This document shows, in pieces, positions 17,724 to 26,036 of a stretch of DNA of 64,000 bases. The DNA lies in NCBI GenBank assembly GCA_947501565.1, contig CANMWJ010000015.1:1-64000 (forward strand), written 5' to 3'. The notes below the pieces were generated by a model. It saw only the letters and a list, made by a program, of their open reading frames with translations, had not been told where the DNA came from and did no database searches. The translations under genes and the position numbers were made by a program. Numbering within the stretch: the first letter of the stretch is position 1; each line of letters opens with the position of its first letter. Source of the DNA: an uncultured Marinobacterium sp. Its GTDB lineage: Bacteria > Pseudomonadota > Gammaproteobacteria > Pseudomonadales > Balneatricaceae.

Positions 17724-19004
17724 TTAATCCTCCAGACAGAGCAGGTGGAACTGCTTCTTACCGCGGCGGATCAGCAGATAGCGACCGTGCATCGTCTGCT
17801 CCCGTCCCAGCATAAACGCATCATCCTTAATCACCACTCCGTTCAGCTGTACCGCGCCATTGGTGACAAACTCCCGCGCGCGACGGCGTGAATCGGCCAG
17901 GCCGGTTTCGACCAGCGCATCGACAATGCCGAGTGGGTTGTCGATTTGCGAAGAGGGCATCCCATCCAGCTCCAGCTGGCGGAAAGCGTCTTGATCCAGC
18001 GCCTGAATATCGCCGTTGAACAGCGCTGTGGAGATACGCAGTACCTGCCCCAGTGCCGCTTCGCCATGTACCAGCCGTGTCATCTCCTCGGCCAGAATAC
18101 CCTGTGCCTTGGGTTTGCCGGGGCTGCTCTGGTCTTCCTGTTCGATCGCGTCGATCTCCGCGACGGAGAGGAAGGTGTAGTAGCGCAGGAAGCGATACAC
18201 ATCAGCGTCGGCGGTGTTGATCCAGAACTGGTAGAACGCGTACGGCGAGGTTTTCTGCGGATCGAGCCAGACCGCGCCGGATTCGGTCTTACCAAACTTG
18301 GTGCCGTCCGCTTTGGTGATCAGCGGTAGGGTCATGCCGAACACCTGATTGCTGTTCAGGCGGCGGGTGAGGTCGATACCGGCGGTGATATTACCCCACT
18401 GGTCGTTACCACCGATCTGCAGGCTGCAATCGTGATTTCGGTTCAGCACGGCGAAGTCGTAAGACTGCAACAGGCTGTAGGAGAACTCAGTAAAAGAGAT
18501 CCCCTGGTCGGGGCGGTCGATTCGCTGGCGCACCGATTCCTTGCCGATCATCGCGTTCACCGAGAAATGCTTACCCACATCCCTCAGGAACGCCATGATG
18601 TTCATACCGCCCATCCAGTCGCGGTTGTTGGCAAGCGTTGCAGGGTTTTCGGTGCTGTCGAAATCGATGATGCTCGCCAGCTGTTTGCCGATCGAGTCGA
18701 TCCACTGATCGATCACCTCCACCGAGTTCAGGCTGCGTTCGGTGGCTTTAAAACTCGGATCGCCGATCATGCCGGTGGCACCACCGATCAGGGCAACGGG
18801 TTTGTGGCCCGCCAGCTGAAAACGTTTCAGCATCAGCAGCGGCACCAGATGGCCGATATGCAGGCTGTCGGCGGTGGGATCGAAGCCGCAGTAAAGCGTG
18901 CGGCTGCCCTGGTTCAGGTGTTCGGAGAGGGCATCATCATCGCCGCTCTTTTGGGCGATCAGGCCGCGTGCCTGCAGGTCGGATAAAAGGGTATTTGTGC
19001 TCAT
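17724..19004 (-). CDS. tyrS: Tyrosyl-tRNA synthetase, TyrS type
   Basis: Class I aminoacyl-tRNA synthetase, 426 residues, close to the E. coli TyrS length. The HIGH motif is at residues 49-52 and the KMSKS-equivalent KFGKT at 236-240. The tyrosine pocket is indicated by [15 protein letters not shown] and by [13 protein letters not shown] with GGNDQWGN. The C-terminal S4-like RNA-binding domain (about 355-420) includes [18 protein letters not shown]. It sits alone between the usp-tct operon and the porin gene. Dyad site 5 is 130 bp upstream, an unexpected link between a housekeeping-type enzyme and an amine regulon. It may be a second tyrS in the genome. Confidence 0.95.
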   Translation of the reverse strand: MSTNTLLSDLQARGLIAQKSGDDDALSEHLNQGSRTLYCGFDPTADSLHIGHLVPLLMLKRFQLAGHKPVALIGGATGMIGDPSFKATERSLNSVEVIDQWIDSIGKQLASIIDFDSTENPATLANNRDWMGGMNIMAFLRDVGKHFSVNAMIGKESVRQRIDRPDQGISFTEFSYSLLQSYDFAVLNRNHDCSLQIGGNDQWGNITAGIDLTRRLNSNQVFGMTLPLITKADGTKFGKTESGAVWLDPQKTSPYAFYQFWINTADADVYRFLRYYTFLSVAEIDAIEQEDQSSPGKPKAQGILAEEMTRLVHGEAALGQVLRISTALFNGDIQALDQDAFRQLELDGMPSSQIDNPLGIVDALVETGLADSRRRAREFVTNGAVQLNGVVIKDDAFMLGREQTMHGRYLLIRRGKKQFHLLCLED

Positions 19005-19132
19005 AGCTCTTAGTAGTTCTTATCTGTCGGATTGTTTCTGGCTGTTGTTTATGAGAACGGCTAGTCAGCGCCGCCCGTTGTCGGATATCAGCAAGACCAC
19101 TCTGTATTGCAGCCTGATCGTTGGTTTGAGGT

Positions 19133-19152
19133 AATCCACCAAAAGGTTGAGG
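19133..19152. promoter_or_regulatory. Lux-box-like dyad, site 5 (upstream of tyrS)
   Basis: AATCCACC-AAAA-GGTTGAGG, 5 of 8 paired, the weakest member. It lies between the porin terminator and tyrS, so if functional it can only act on tyrS. Confidence 0.4.
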
Positions 19153-19187
19153 CTGGGAATTGGTGAGATTTTTGATGCAGAGGTGAG

Positions 19188-19213
19188 AAGAAAAAGCGCC
19201 CTGCGAACAGGGC
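19188..19213 (-). terminator. Rho-independent terminator of the porin gene
   Basis: The minus strand has GCCCTG-TTCG-CAGGGC followed by GC and a five-T run, about 50 bp after the porin stop. Confidence 0.75.
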
Positions 19214-19261
19214 GAAAGCTATTGGCGCAGGACGCGCTTCTAGGACACGAAAAAACAGAGC

Positions 19262-20566
19262 TTAGAACGGCATGATCGCCAGGATCTGAAAGTAGGTATT
19301 GGTATCGGTATTGCCCTGTGTGCTTTTGCTGGTTTCCGGCGTGTAGAGGCCGAGCAGCGGGCTGATAATCAGGTGGTCGTTTACTACCCATTCCGCCCAC
19401 AGGTTGATCTCGTCGGCGTCGTTATCGCCGCTGCCACCCACCGTATCCTCAAACTTGAAGTACATTGCACCCAACGTGAGTGTTTCGGCCGGGGAGGCGG
19501 TAACGGACAGGTAGTGAATATCGGAGTCAGTGGCGAATGGTCCGGCGTAGCTGGCGCCAACTTCACCCTGGAACCAGGTGCCGTAACCGCGATTAAAACC
19601 GTAGAACAGGGAGTCGAAGCCCGTGTCGTAGCGGGTCAGGCGATAGTTAACGCTTGGGGACCAGGGCAGATCGGCAAAGGTCCAACCCGCTTCGGCGTAC
19701 CAGCCGTTGGTTTCAGCGCCGGTGCTGCCATTTTCCTGCTGTGTGAGTTCAGCGGACAGGAACAGGTTTTCAATCCCAGCGTTGCCCTGATAACGCACGC
19801 TGGTGGTCTTCTGTCCGTCTCGACCCTGATGGCCGTTAAACGCTGCTTCCACAGCATCCACACCTAGGCCTTCCATATGCAGCAAGCCAAAAGTGCCGTG
19901 GTCGGCTACGTACTCCAGATTGATACCGGCCAGTTCCATGCTGGACTGGCCCGGGTTATCGGATTCAAGCCAGAAGATATCGGAGCGTGGGCCGCTGTCG
20001 CCACCAACACGTACCACGGCGGTCTTATCAAAGGCACGGCGGCCGCCCAGCCAGTAAGCACCGCCGCGGTTAAGGCTGGTACCGAAGGCATCAAATCCGG
20101 CTCCGAGGTTGAGTGCGTCTCCGTTCAGCAGAAAACCGTCGCCGATGGTCACGTTCTGACGGCCGCCAGAGATCTCGAACATGCCGGTGCGCAGGCCCGC
20201 GTAGAGATCTTCCACTTCGGTTTTACGCTCGCTGCCGTTGGTGAATCCCGCCGCATCGCCATCACCCCAGGTGGCGGTGCTCATCGTATTGGCGGCACCG
20301 AACAGGGTAGTGCCGTTGTCGAGTTCGATGCTGCCGGAAAAACCGTATTTGGCATAGGCTTCGGTCCAGCTTGGAGACTCTTTGGTATTTGAGCCGATCG
20401 GGTAGTTTTCGTCGCTGCTGAAATAACCCGCGATGATCTCCACATCCAGGTTGAGCTCTTTACCGTCTTCGTCGATCAGGTTGTACGCCGCCACCTGACC
20501 GGATGTCGCCGCGATGGCGGTACCGAGCAGAACTGTGGATAGCCGACGTTTAAAAGTATGTCTCAT
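19262..20566 (-). CDS. Outer-membrane beta-barrel porin
   Basis: A 434-residue exported protein with a signal peptide (about residues 1-28, ending QVAA), many alternating amphipathic strands rich in aromatic residues and Gly, and a terminal Phe (ILAIMPF), the BAM recognition residue. The pattern fits a 16-18-strand substrate porin. The start at 20566 is chosen because GGAGG lies 8 bases upstream; ATG at 20572 is too close to it. It is divergent from the agmatine deiminase gene, with dyad site 6 in between, so it probably brings the regulon substrate across the outer membrane. Confidence 0.8.
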   Translation of the reverse strand: MRHTFKRRLSTVLLGTAIAATSGQVAAYNLIDEDGKELNLDVEIIAGYFSSDENYPIGSNTKESPSWTEAYAKYGFSGSIELDNGTTLFGAANTMSTATWGDGDAAGFTNGSERKTEVEDLYAGLRTGMFEISGGRQNVTIGDGFLLNGDALNLGAGFDAFGTSLNRGGAYWLGGRRAFDKTAVVRVGGDSGPRSDIFWLESDNPGQSSMELAGINLEYVADHGTFGLLHMEGLGVDAVEAAFNGHQGRDGQKTTSVRYQGNAGIENLFLSAELTQQENGSTGAETNGWYAEAGWTFADLPWSPSVNYRLTRYDTGFDSLFYGFNRGYGTWFQGEVGASYAGPFATDSDIHYLSVTASPAETLTLGAMYFKFEDTVGGSGDNDADEINLWAEWVVNDHLIISPLLGLYTPETSKSTQGNTDTNTYFQILAIMPF

Positions 20567-20681
20567 GGACATGATCCTCCAGGGATTTTTATTGTTTTGT
20601 CTCTGCATCCGAAGGTCACTGAAGGGGGAGGTGAACCCGAACTGCATTGGGGTTATTGCAGCGGTTTGCTGGGGTGAAAAT

Positions 20682-20701
20682 AATCGGCCATGTGGCCGAT
20701 G
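20682..20701. promoter_or_regulatory. Lux-box-like dyad, site 6 (porin / deiminase divergent promoter)
   Basis: AATCGGCC-ATGT-GGCCGATG: nearly perfect, 7 of 8 arm positions paired. It contains the perfect core ATCGGCCA-TG-TGGCCGAT and is centred between the divergent porin and agmatine deiminase-like genes. Confidence 0.65.
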
Positions 20702-20825
20702 GGGTATGGTCTGGCTTGTTGGGATAGTAGGGGTAACAACCAGAACTGCGCTCTTTATAAACCTGAAAGCTGACAATACAGATCTGAGTGCTATGATCGG
20801 CCTCTTAACCGATAAGGATATTTCA

Positions 20826-21917
20826 ATGATCTCAAGACGCCGATTTACGCAGGCTGCAGCACTCTTTTCGGGAGGCGCGTTTATGGTGAATGCCTATGCG
20901 AAACGTCCGGAAGGGCGCTGGCAGATGCCCGACGAGTCCGCGCCGCACAAACACACCTGGATGGCGTTTGGCGCCAGCGAGCAGATCTGGGGCTCTGATC
21001 TGCTGCCCGCCGTGCAGCAGAATCTGGCGGATATCGCGCTGACCATTGCTGAGTTTGAGCCGGTGTCGATGTTAGTGCGCAAGCATGACTATGCGCGAGC
21101 GCGTGAGTTGATGGGTGACGCTGTTGAGCTGGTGGTTGCACCGCTGGATGATCTCTGGATGCGGGATACTGGACCGACCTTCGTGCTCAACGGTAAAGGC
21201 CAGAAAGCCGCCATAGATCTGAACTTCAACGGCTGGGGTGAGAAGCAGGCCTACAGCCGCGACGCCAGGGTTGCAGGATTTGTCGCCAGACAGGCAGGTG
21301 TACAGGTGATCAATACCGACCTGGTGATGGAAGGCGGCTGTATCGAGGTGGACGGTGAGGGCACAGCGATCATTACCGAAAGCTGCGTACTTAACGATAA
21401 CCGTAATTCCGGCGTGTCTAAGGCGGCGTTTGAGACCGAACTGAAACAACTGCTGGGGCTGGATAAGATCATCTGGTTGCCGGGTATCCGCGGCAAGGAT
21501 ATCACCGACGGCCATACCGATTTCTATGCGCGTTTTGTTCGGCCCGGTGTGGTGATCGCCGGGTACGAACCTTATCCCGATACCTACGACCATCAAGTAA
21601 CCAAACGCCACCTTGAGATCCTGCGCTCTGTCACCGACGCGCAGGGCCGCAAACTGGACGTGCTGGTACTGGAAGGGCCGGAGGATATGCGCCAGACCTA
21701 CTTCCACGACGGGTTCGCGTCCGGTTATGTGGGTTTCTACCTGTGTAACGGCGGCGTGATCGCTCAACAGTTTGGAGATGCAAAAGCGGACCGTGCCGCG
21801 AAACAGGTGTTGCAGCGCGCCTTTCCTGATCGTGAAGTAGTGCAGCTTAACGTGGATGCGCTGGCTGCTGGCGGCGGCAGTATTCACTGTGCTACGCAGC
21901 AGGAGCCGGTGGGGTGA
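20826..21917 (+). CDS. Tat-exported agmatine deiminase-like enzyme
   Basis: A 363-residue guanidino-group-modifying enzyme of the agmatine deiminase / bacterial peptidyl-arginine deiminase family, expected to hydrolyse agmatine to N-carbamoylputrescine and ammonia. The catalytic Cys355 lies in GGGSIHCATQQEP, His230 in ITDGHTDFYARF, and the substrate motif is DDLWMRDTGP at 108-117. The N-terminus SRRRFTQAAALFSGGAF is a twin-arginine signal with a predicted cleavage near residue 25, unusual because agmatine deiminases normally act in the cytoplasm. The start at 20826 has an AAGGAT site. Confidence 0.87.
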   Translation: MISRRRFTQAAALFSGGAFMVNAYAKRPEGRWQMPDESAPHKHTWMAFGASEQIWGSDLLPAVQQNLADIALTIAEFEPVSMLVRKHDYARARELMGDAVELVVAPLDDLWMRDTGPTFVLNGKGQKAAIDLNFNGWGEKQAYSRDARVAGFVARQAGVQVINTDLVMEGGCIEVDGEGTAIITESCVLNDNRNSGVSKAAFETELKQLLGLDKIIWLPGIRGKDITDGHTDFYARFVRPGVVIAGYEPYPDTYDHQVTKRHLEILRSVTDAQGRKLDVLVLEGPEDMRQTYFHDGFASGYVGFYLCNGGVIAQQFGDAKADRAAKQVLQRAFPDREVVQLNVDALAAGGGSIHCATQQEPVG

Positions 21918-22037
21918 TGGGGGATCCGCGTTCGGCACAAAGCCGTCTCTATTTATTGCTGGATACACCAAGTAGGATGCTGTTAGCGAAGTGTTATTCA
22001 CGATCATATGGTGAATGATGCAATACGCTCCGCTATT

Positions 22038-22069
22038 GCACCCTACGATAACGCCACTAGGTAGGGTGC
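22038..22069. repeat. Inverted repeat, second repeat family
   Basis: GCACCCTAC and GTAGGGTGC face each other 14 bp apart in the 310-bp gap after the deiminase gene. This differs from the main REP family of the window. Apart from this the gap 21918-22227 shows nothing that I can support. Confidence 0.5.
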
Positions 22070-22227
22070 GTTGTAACGCACCGGAAAACCTAGAGAAGAA
22101 ATGTCGGTGCGCAAAGCTATTATTGAACCATCGCCATAATGGGTAACTCAGAGTAGTCGCGTTCCATTAACTCTGTGTTAGCCTATGTTTAGCAGTATCT
22201 TTTAGCACAATCGAAAAAGAGGTAAGT

Positions 22228-22533
22228 ATGGCAAGAAATCCTAATGCTCGAGGACGATCAGGGTATAGAAATGCGAATCCCAAGAAGGTCGCTCGGGGAA
22301 TAATGGAAGCTGTCAGAACAGAGGGGCCTTTTAACGACTGGGTGGGCATGCCTCAATACTATATCCACCACATTACAGTGGACTCCGAGGGATATAGCTA
22401 TCTGTCGCCTGACAAGAATCTGGGGATTGAATTAGGTAAAAAAGTGACGTTTCGATACAAAGAAACCACTAAGGAAAAGATCATCGACAAAAACTCCCTG
22501 GGGGTAGTAATCGACCCGAGTGAGCTGATGTAG
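22228..22533 (+). CDS. Hypothetical protein, small and basic
   Basis: A 101-residue protein with a good ribosome site (AGAGG, 6-7 bases upstream) and followed by a perfect hairpin, so probably a real single-gene unit. The N-terminal 30 residues are Arg/Asn/Lys-rich; the rest is predicted beta-rich with a central segment YYIHHITVDSEGYSYLSPDKN. No signal or membrane segment is seen. I do not recognise the family. Confidence 0.6.
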   Translation: MARNPNARGRSGYRNANPKKVARGIMEAVRTEGPFNDWVGMPQYYIHHITVDSEGYSYLSPDKNLGIELGKKVTFRYKETTKEKIIDKNSLGVVIDPSELM

Positions 22534-22540
22534 TCCCTAG

Positions 22541-22570
22541 CCCCCTTGGACAGCCAGGTATCCAAGGGGG
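22541..22570 (+). terminator. Hairpin after the small hypothetical gene
   Basis: Perfect 10-bp stem CCCCCTTGGA / TCCAAGGGGG with a 10-base loop, 8 bp after the stop codon. There is no T-run. Confidence 0.5.
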
Positions 22571-22765
22571 AACGTTTGGACTGTATTGTCAGCCGGAGTT
22601 AAAGCAACTCTGCGTCTAAGGCCCGCTTCGGTCGAAAGCGGACTCTTTTCTAATTTCTCCACGCCAACACTTTCGTCCCGGGTTGTGAGGGCAGATTTGC
22701 TCCTCAAGCACAATATTGCCGCTTAGTCTGATTCTGTAGCGTGTTAAGTCTGAAAAATTAATTGG

Positions 22766-23515
22766 ATGACTTACATGCAGACTGACTCTATCGGTTGCCA
22801 GCCACCTATAAACCAGGCAAGGGAATTGAAGTTGAGTGGGCTGGCTGTACTGATTGCTCTTTTAGCGGTTACGTTTTCAAGCAATGTGTTTGCTCATGGC
22901 GTAGCCGAATCCGATGCGTCATTTATTGAGAGTGCATCCGGGCAACAACTGCTGCCTTTTATCTATCTGGGCGCTAAGCACATGGTTACCGGCTATGACC
23001 ACCTGCTGTTTCTGCTGGGCGTAGTCTTCTTTCTCTACCGTATGAAGGACGTCACCCTCTACGTGACGCTGTTTGCAATCGGTCATAGCAGCACCTTGCT
23101 CTATGGTGTGCTCAGCGGGACCGACGTTAATCCCTACCTGGTCGACGCCATCATCGGTTTTTCTGTGGTGTACAAGGCGCTGGACAATTTGGGAGCCTAC
23201 CGACGCTGGTTTGGAGTTCGGCCTGATACGCGAGCGGCGGTGCTGATTTTCGGTTTCTTCCATGGGTTTGGACTGGCGACCAAGCTTCAGGATTTTACGC
23301 TGTCAGCAGATGGGTTGGTTGCCAACATTCTGGCGTTCAATGTGGGCGTCGAGATCGGTCAGCTATTGGCGCTTAGCGCCATCCTGATCCTGATAAATCT
23401 ATGGCGCCGCTCACCTTCCTTTGAGCGCCATACATTCGCGACCAACGTTGCACTTATGACCAGCGGCTTTCTGTTATTCGGGTATCAGTTAAGCGGCTAC
23501 TGGCTGTCGGCATAA
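22766..23515 (+). CDS. HupE/UreJ-family membrane protein
   Basis: A 249-residue integral membrane protein with a cleavable signal-like first helix ending FAHG, followed by about six helices. The family motif GYDHLLFLLGVVFF (residues about 75-90), GHSSTLLYG and the FHGFGLA signature identify the HupE/UreJ_2 family, whose members are linked to nickel or other metal uptake. The ATG at codon 4 is an alternative start with a better-spaced GGA. It forms a pair with the exported protein gene 20 bp downstream. Confidence 0.8.
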   Translation: MTYMQTDSIGCQPPINQARELKLSGLAVLIALLAVTFSSNVFAHGVAESDASFIESASGQQLLPFIYLGAKHMVTGYDHLLFLLGVVFFLYRMKDVTLYVTLFAIGHSSTLLYGVLSGTDVNPYLVDAIIGFSVVYKALDNLGAYRRWFGVRPDTRAAVLIFGFFHGFGLATKLQDFTLSADGLVANILAFNVGVEIGQLLALSAILILINLWRRSPSFERHTFATNVALMTSGFLLFGYQLSGYWLSA

Positions 23516-23534
23516 GAGAAGAGGAAAAAGCACC

Positions 23535-24125
23535 ATGTCTGATACACACAACCTCAGCCGAAATGACCTCCCATCATCCGGGCGTCTGATCAAGGCTACG
23601 ATCGCCTCTGCCACCCTGGCCGGTGCGCTGTTGGTAACAACTGTTCTGCCTGCTGAATTTGGTATTGATCCGACCGGACTTGGCCAAACCCTGGGGCTGG
23701 ATCGGTTATACCAAAGCAATGGAGAGACGCAGAACATTTCGGAGTCGACGCTTGTCGAGCCCGCGCAGGTTCAGGCCAGTACCTTGTGGAAAGCGGAAAG
23801 TACGCTCAGGTCGGATACGTTGAAAATTCCCCTGATGCCGGGTCAAGGCGCTGAAATTAAGTCGAGAATGAATCCCGGTGACAGTTTTGTGTTCAGATGG
23901 CAGGTAGAAGGGGGTGCTGTATCCTTCGATATGCATGGTGAACGACCCAACGCCAACGGCGCTTTTACCAGTTACTGGCTGGGCGAAAATCAGCGTGAAG
24001 CCAGTGGTACTTTCTCCGCGCCATTTACAGGTACGCACGGTTGGTACTGGGAAAATAAGGGTGACACTCCCGTCATGGTAGTGCTGAAGACACATGGCTT
24101 CTACAGCGCGTTATACATGCCCTAG
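23535..24125 (+). CDS. Transmembrane anchor protein, partner of HupE/UreJ-like gene
   Basis: A 196-residue protein with one N-terminal membrane segment (about residues 22-42) and a periplasmic beta-rich domain. That domain contains MNPGDSFVFRWQVEGGAVSFDMHGERP and TGTHGWYWENKGDTPVMVVLKTHGFY, typical of small anchor proteins that accompany HupE/UreJ_2 genes. His residues in the domain could bind a metal. The function is not established. Confidence 0.65.
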   Translation: MSDTHNLSRNDLPSSGRLIKATIASATLAGALLVTTVLPAEFGIDPTGLGQTLGLDRLYQSNGETQNISESTLVEPAQVQASTLWKAESTLRSDTLKIPLMPGQGAEIKSRMNPGDSFVFRWQVEGGAVSFDMHGERPNANGAFTSYWLGENQREASGTFSAPFTGTHGWYWENKGDTPVMVVLKTHGFYSALYMP

Positions 24126-24277
24126 CGAGACGGGTGCCGTTCTGAAAAAGAACTCGCTATCTCAAGAAATACGATCTGGTTTGTGTTGAGGCGTATCGCT
24201 GCATACATCGCTTCATTGGCCTTTGGGCCTAGCCTGAGTCTTTGTATGAATTAAAGGATTCGACCCAACATCACGCA

Positions 24278-25156
24278 TCATTGCCACTGGCTGTAAAGCA
24301 ACTCTTTAACAAGTTGATACCTCGCGGCCAGCGGACGATATTTCTTAGTAATTAGATAAACGGGTTCCTGAACCGAACGCTGCAGATTAACGATTTCGAT
24401 CCGGTCAGTATGTGGGAACGCCTCTACCGATGACCTGGGCAGAACGGTAAAACCTAAACCTTCGGAGACGGGTAACAGGATCTGGCTCAACTGGTTGATA
24501 TAGCCCGTCTTCGGCACCTTCTCTATCCCCCTGAACTCGTCCGGGAAGTTGATTGCCAGTAGCTGTGAGGCGTAGTGCTCTCCATCAGGGTGGTCAATAA
24601 ACCCTATCGTCATTAGATCCTGCCATGAAGGCTTTATCTGCTGATTGCGCGGCACGATCAGGCAGAGATCATCTTCCCCAAGCCGAGTTGATTCGATATC
24701 GGGATCGCTCACTGGCTGAGTGGTTAAACCTAAATCGGATTGGTTGTTTTTGACCCGCTGAATGATGGCCGGGTTCGGTGCGGCTTCTACAGCGATGGTG
24801 AGCCCTGCGTACTGTTTCTGCAGCTTGAGCAGCTCAGGATAGAGACGCATCGCCATTGACCCGGAGCAGGCGATCTGACACACACCTTGATGAATGTTGT
24901 CTGAGGCCAGTGAGCGCACAAACCGCGCCTCGGTTTTGACCTGTTCCAGCCCATATCGATAGAGGCGCTCGCCTGCCTGAGTCAGTTCGAAGCTTTTCCC
25001 AAAGCGATTCAGCAACGCGGTGCCGAGCTGCTCTTCAAGCTTTTTAATGTGCTGACTCACACCGGGTTGCGTCATGTTTAAGCGCTTTGCCGTCTCGGTG
25101 AAATGGTGTGTTTCAGCCAGGCTGATGAAGGTGCGCAGATGAACTGGATTTAGCAT
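24278..25156 (-). CDS. LysR-family transcriptional regulator
   Basis: A 292-residue regulator with a typical N-terminal HTH (residues about 3-62: FTETAKRLNMTQPGVSQHIKKLEEQLG) and a substrate-binding-like domain from about residue 90. It is divergent from the VOC-family gene, with a 7-N13-7 dyad in the 96-bp intergenic region, the usual LysR arrangement. The VOC enzyme is therefore the most likely target. Confidence 0.9.
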   Translation of the reverse strand: MLNPVHLRTFISLAETHHFTETAKRLNMTQPGVSQHIKKLEEQLGTALLNRFGKSFELTQAGERLYRYGLEQVKTEARFVRSLASDNIHQGVCQIACSGSMAMRLYPELLKLQKQYAGLTIAVEAAPNPAIIQRVKNNQSDLGLTTQPVSDPDIESTRLGEDDLCLIVPRNQQIKPSWQDLMTIGFIDHPDGEHYASQLLAINFPDEFRGIEKVPKTGYINQLSQILLPVSEGLGFTVLPRSSVEAFPHTDRIEIVNLQRSVQEPVYLITKKYRPLAARYQLVKELLYSQWQ

Positions 25157-25164
25157 AACAATAA

Positions 25165-25191
25165 ATTATCATTTGGATGATTATTGATAAT
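25165..25191. promoter_or_regulatory. Candidate LysR operator
   Basis: ATTATCA-N13-TGATAAT, a perfect dyad starting 9 bp from the LysR start codon, in the divergent region shared with the VOC gene. Confidence 0.5.
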
Positions 25192-25252
25192 TTTATGTTA
25201 GAGGAGGGGCCTCTTAAACTCCATTGCCATAAACGAGTAATTGGAGAAGATC

Positions 25253-25738
25253 ATGAAAATGAATCACGTCGGCATCATGGTGGGCGACATGGATAAAGCC
25301 GTGGAGTTTTACAGTAATGCGCTGCGACTTAAGGTCGTGATGGGTAATACCGCAGTTGTCGAAGAGCGCGAAACCGCTATCGGCAGAATGTGTATTGCGG
25401 TGTTTGGAGAAGGCTTCAAGGGGTTCAATATCGCTCACTTGGTAACCAGCGATGGTATCGGCGTCGAGCTATTTGAAATGGAAGATCGGCAGGAACGCCA
25501 TGAAGTCGATTTCTCCCGCCTGGGTATTTTCCATTTCTGCCTGCAAACCGATGACTTTGAAGGCGCTATAGCCAGAACTGAAGCCTTTGGCGGTAAAGTA
25601 CGAATGGACATCATGCGCTATCACCCGGAAGACGACAGTAAACCCGCAAAAATGGTGTATCTGGAAGATCCCTTCGGCAACCTCTTTGAGCTGTATTCAC
25701 ACACCTATGCAGAAACATACGCGTCTGATTATGAGTGA
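25253..25738 (+). CDS. VOC-superfamily (glyoxalase/dioxygenase fold) protein
   Basis: A 161-residue VOC protein with paired beta-alpha-beta-beta-beta modules. The N-terminal module has NHVGIMVGDMDKAVEFYSNAL with a metal-ligand His at residue 4; the C-terminal module ends in YLEDPFGNLFELYSH with a conserved Glu. A lyase or dioxygenase is likely but the substrate is unknown. The ATG at 25253 follows GGAG by 6 bases and is preferred over an upstream TTG. Probably controlled by the divergent LysR. Confidence 0.8.
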   Translation: MKMNHVGIMVGDMDKAVEFYSNALRLKVVMGNTAVVEERETAIGRMCIAVFGEGFKGFNIAHLVTSDGIGVELFEMEDRQERHEVDFSRLGIFHFCLQTDDFEGAIARTEAFGGKVRMDIMRYHPEDDSKPAKMVYLEDPFGNLFELYSHTYAETYASDYE

Positions 25739-25769
25739 TGTGGAGCCGAACCGATTCTCTCGTCTGCAA

Positions 25770-25896
25770 AGACGTTCGATTGTCTAAGAGGTGAAGTGTA
25801 TTTGCCCCTGTGGTCAATGTACGCCAGCGCCACATATCGAGACCAACTATCCTGATGCTAGCGTTCGCTTGTTAAGACTCATGACCGTCTGTCATG
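25770..25896. promoter_or_regulatory. Two AGAC-N8-GTCT dyads upstream of mesX
   Basis: Identical half-sites and spacing occur at 25770-25785 and 25875-25890; the second is overlapped by CATGAC-N5-GTCATG (25880-25896). The AGAC/GTCT half-sites resemble methionine-repressor half-sites, and the genes downstream make methionine. No regulator gene is adjacent. Confidence 0.45.
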
Positions 25897-26036
25897 AATT
25901 GATGAAATAAAGGAGATTTTGTTCATGTATCTGTCTAGGTATAAAACACACATCGCTCTGACATGACTACCGGGAAGTCGGGCAGAGCAAGAAATGAATT
26001 CAGGTTTTATATCAGAGAATTGGATAACAGATCACA

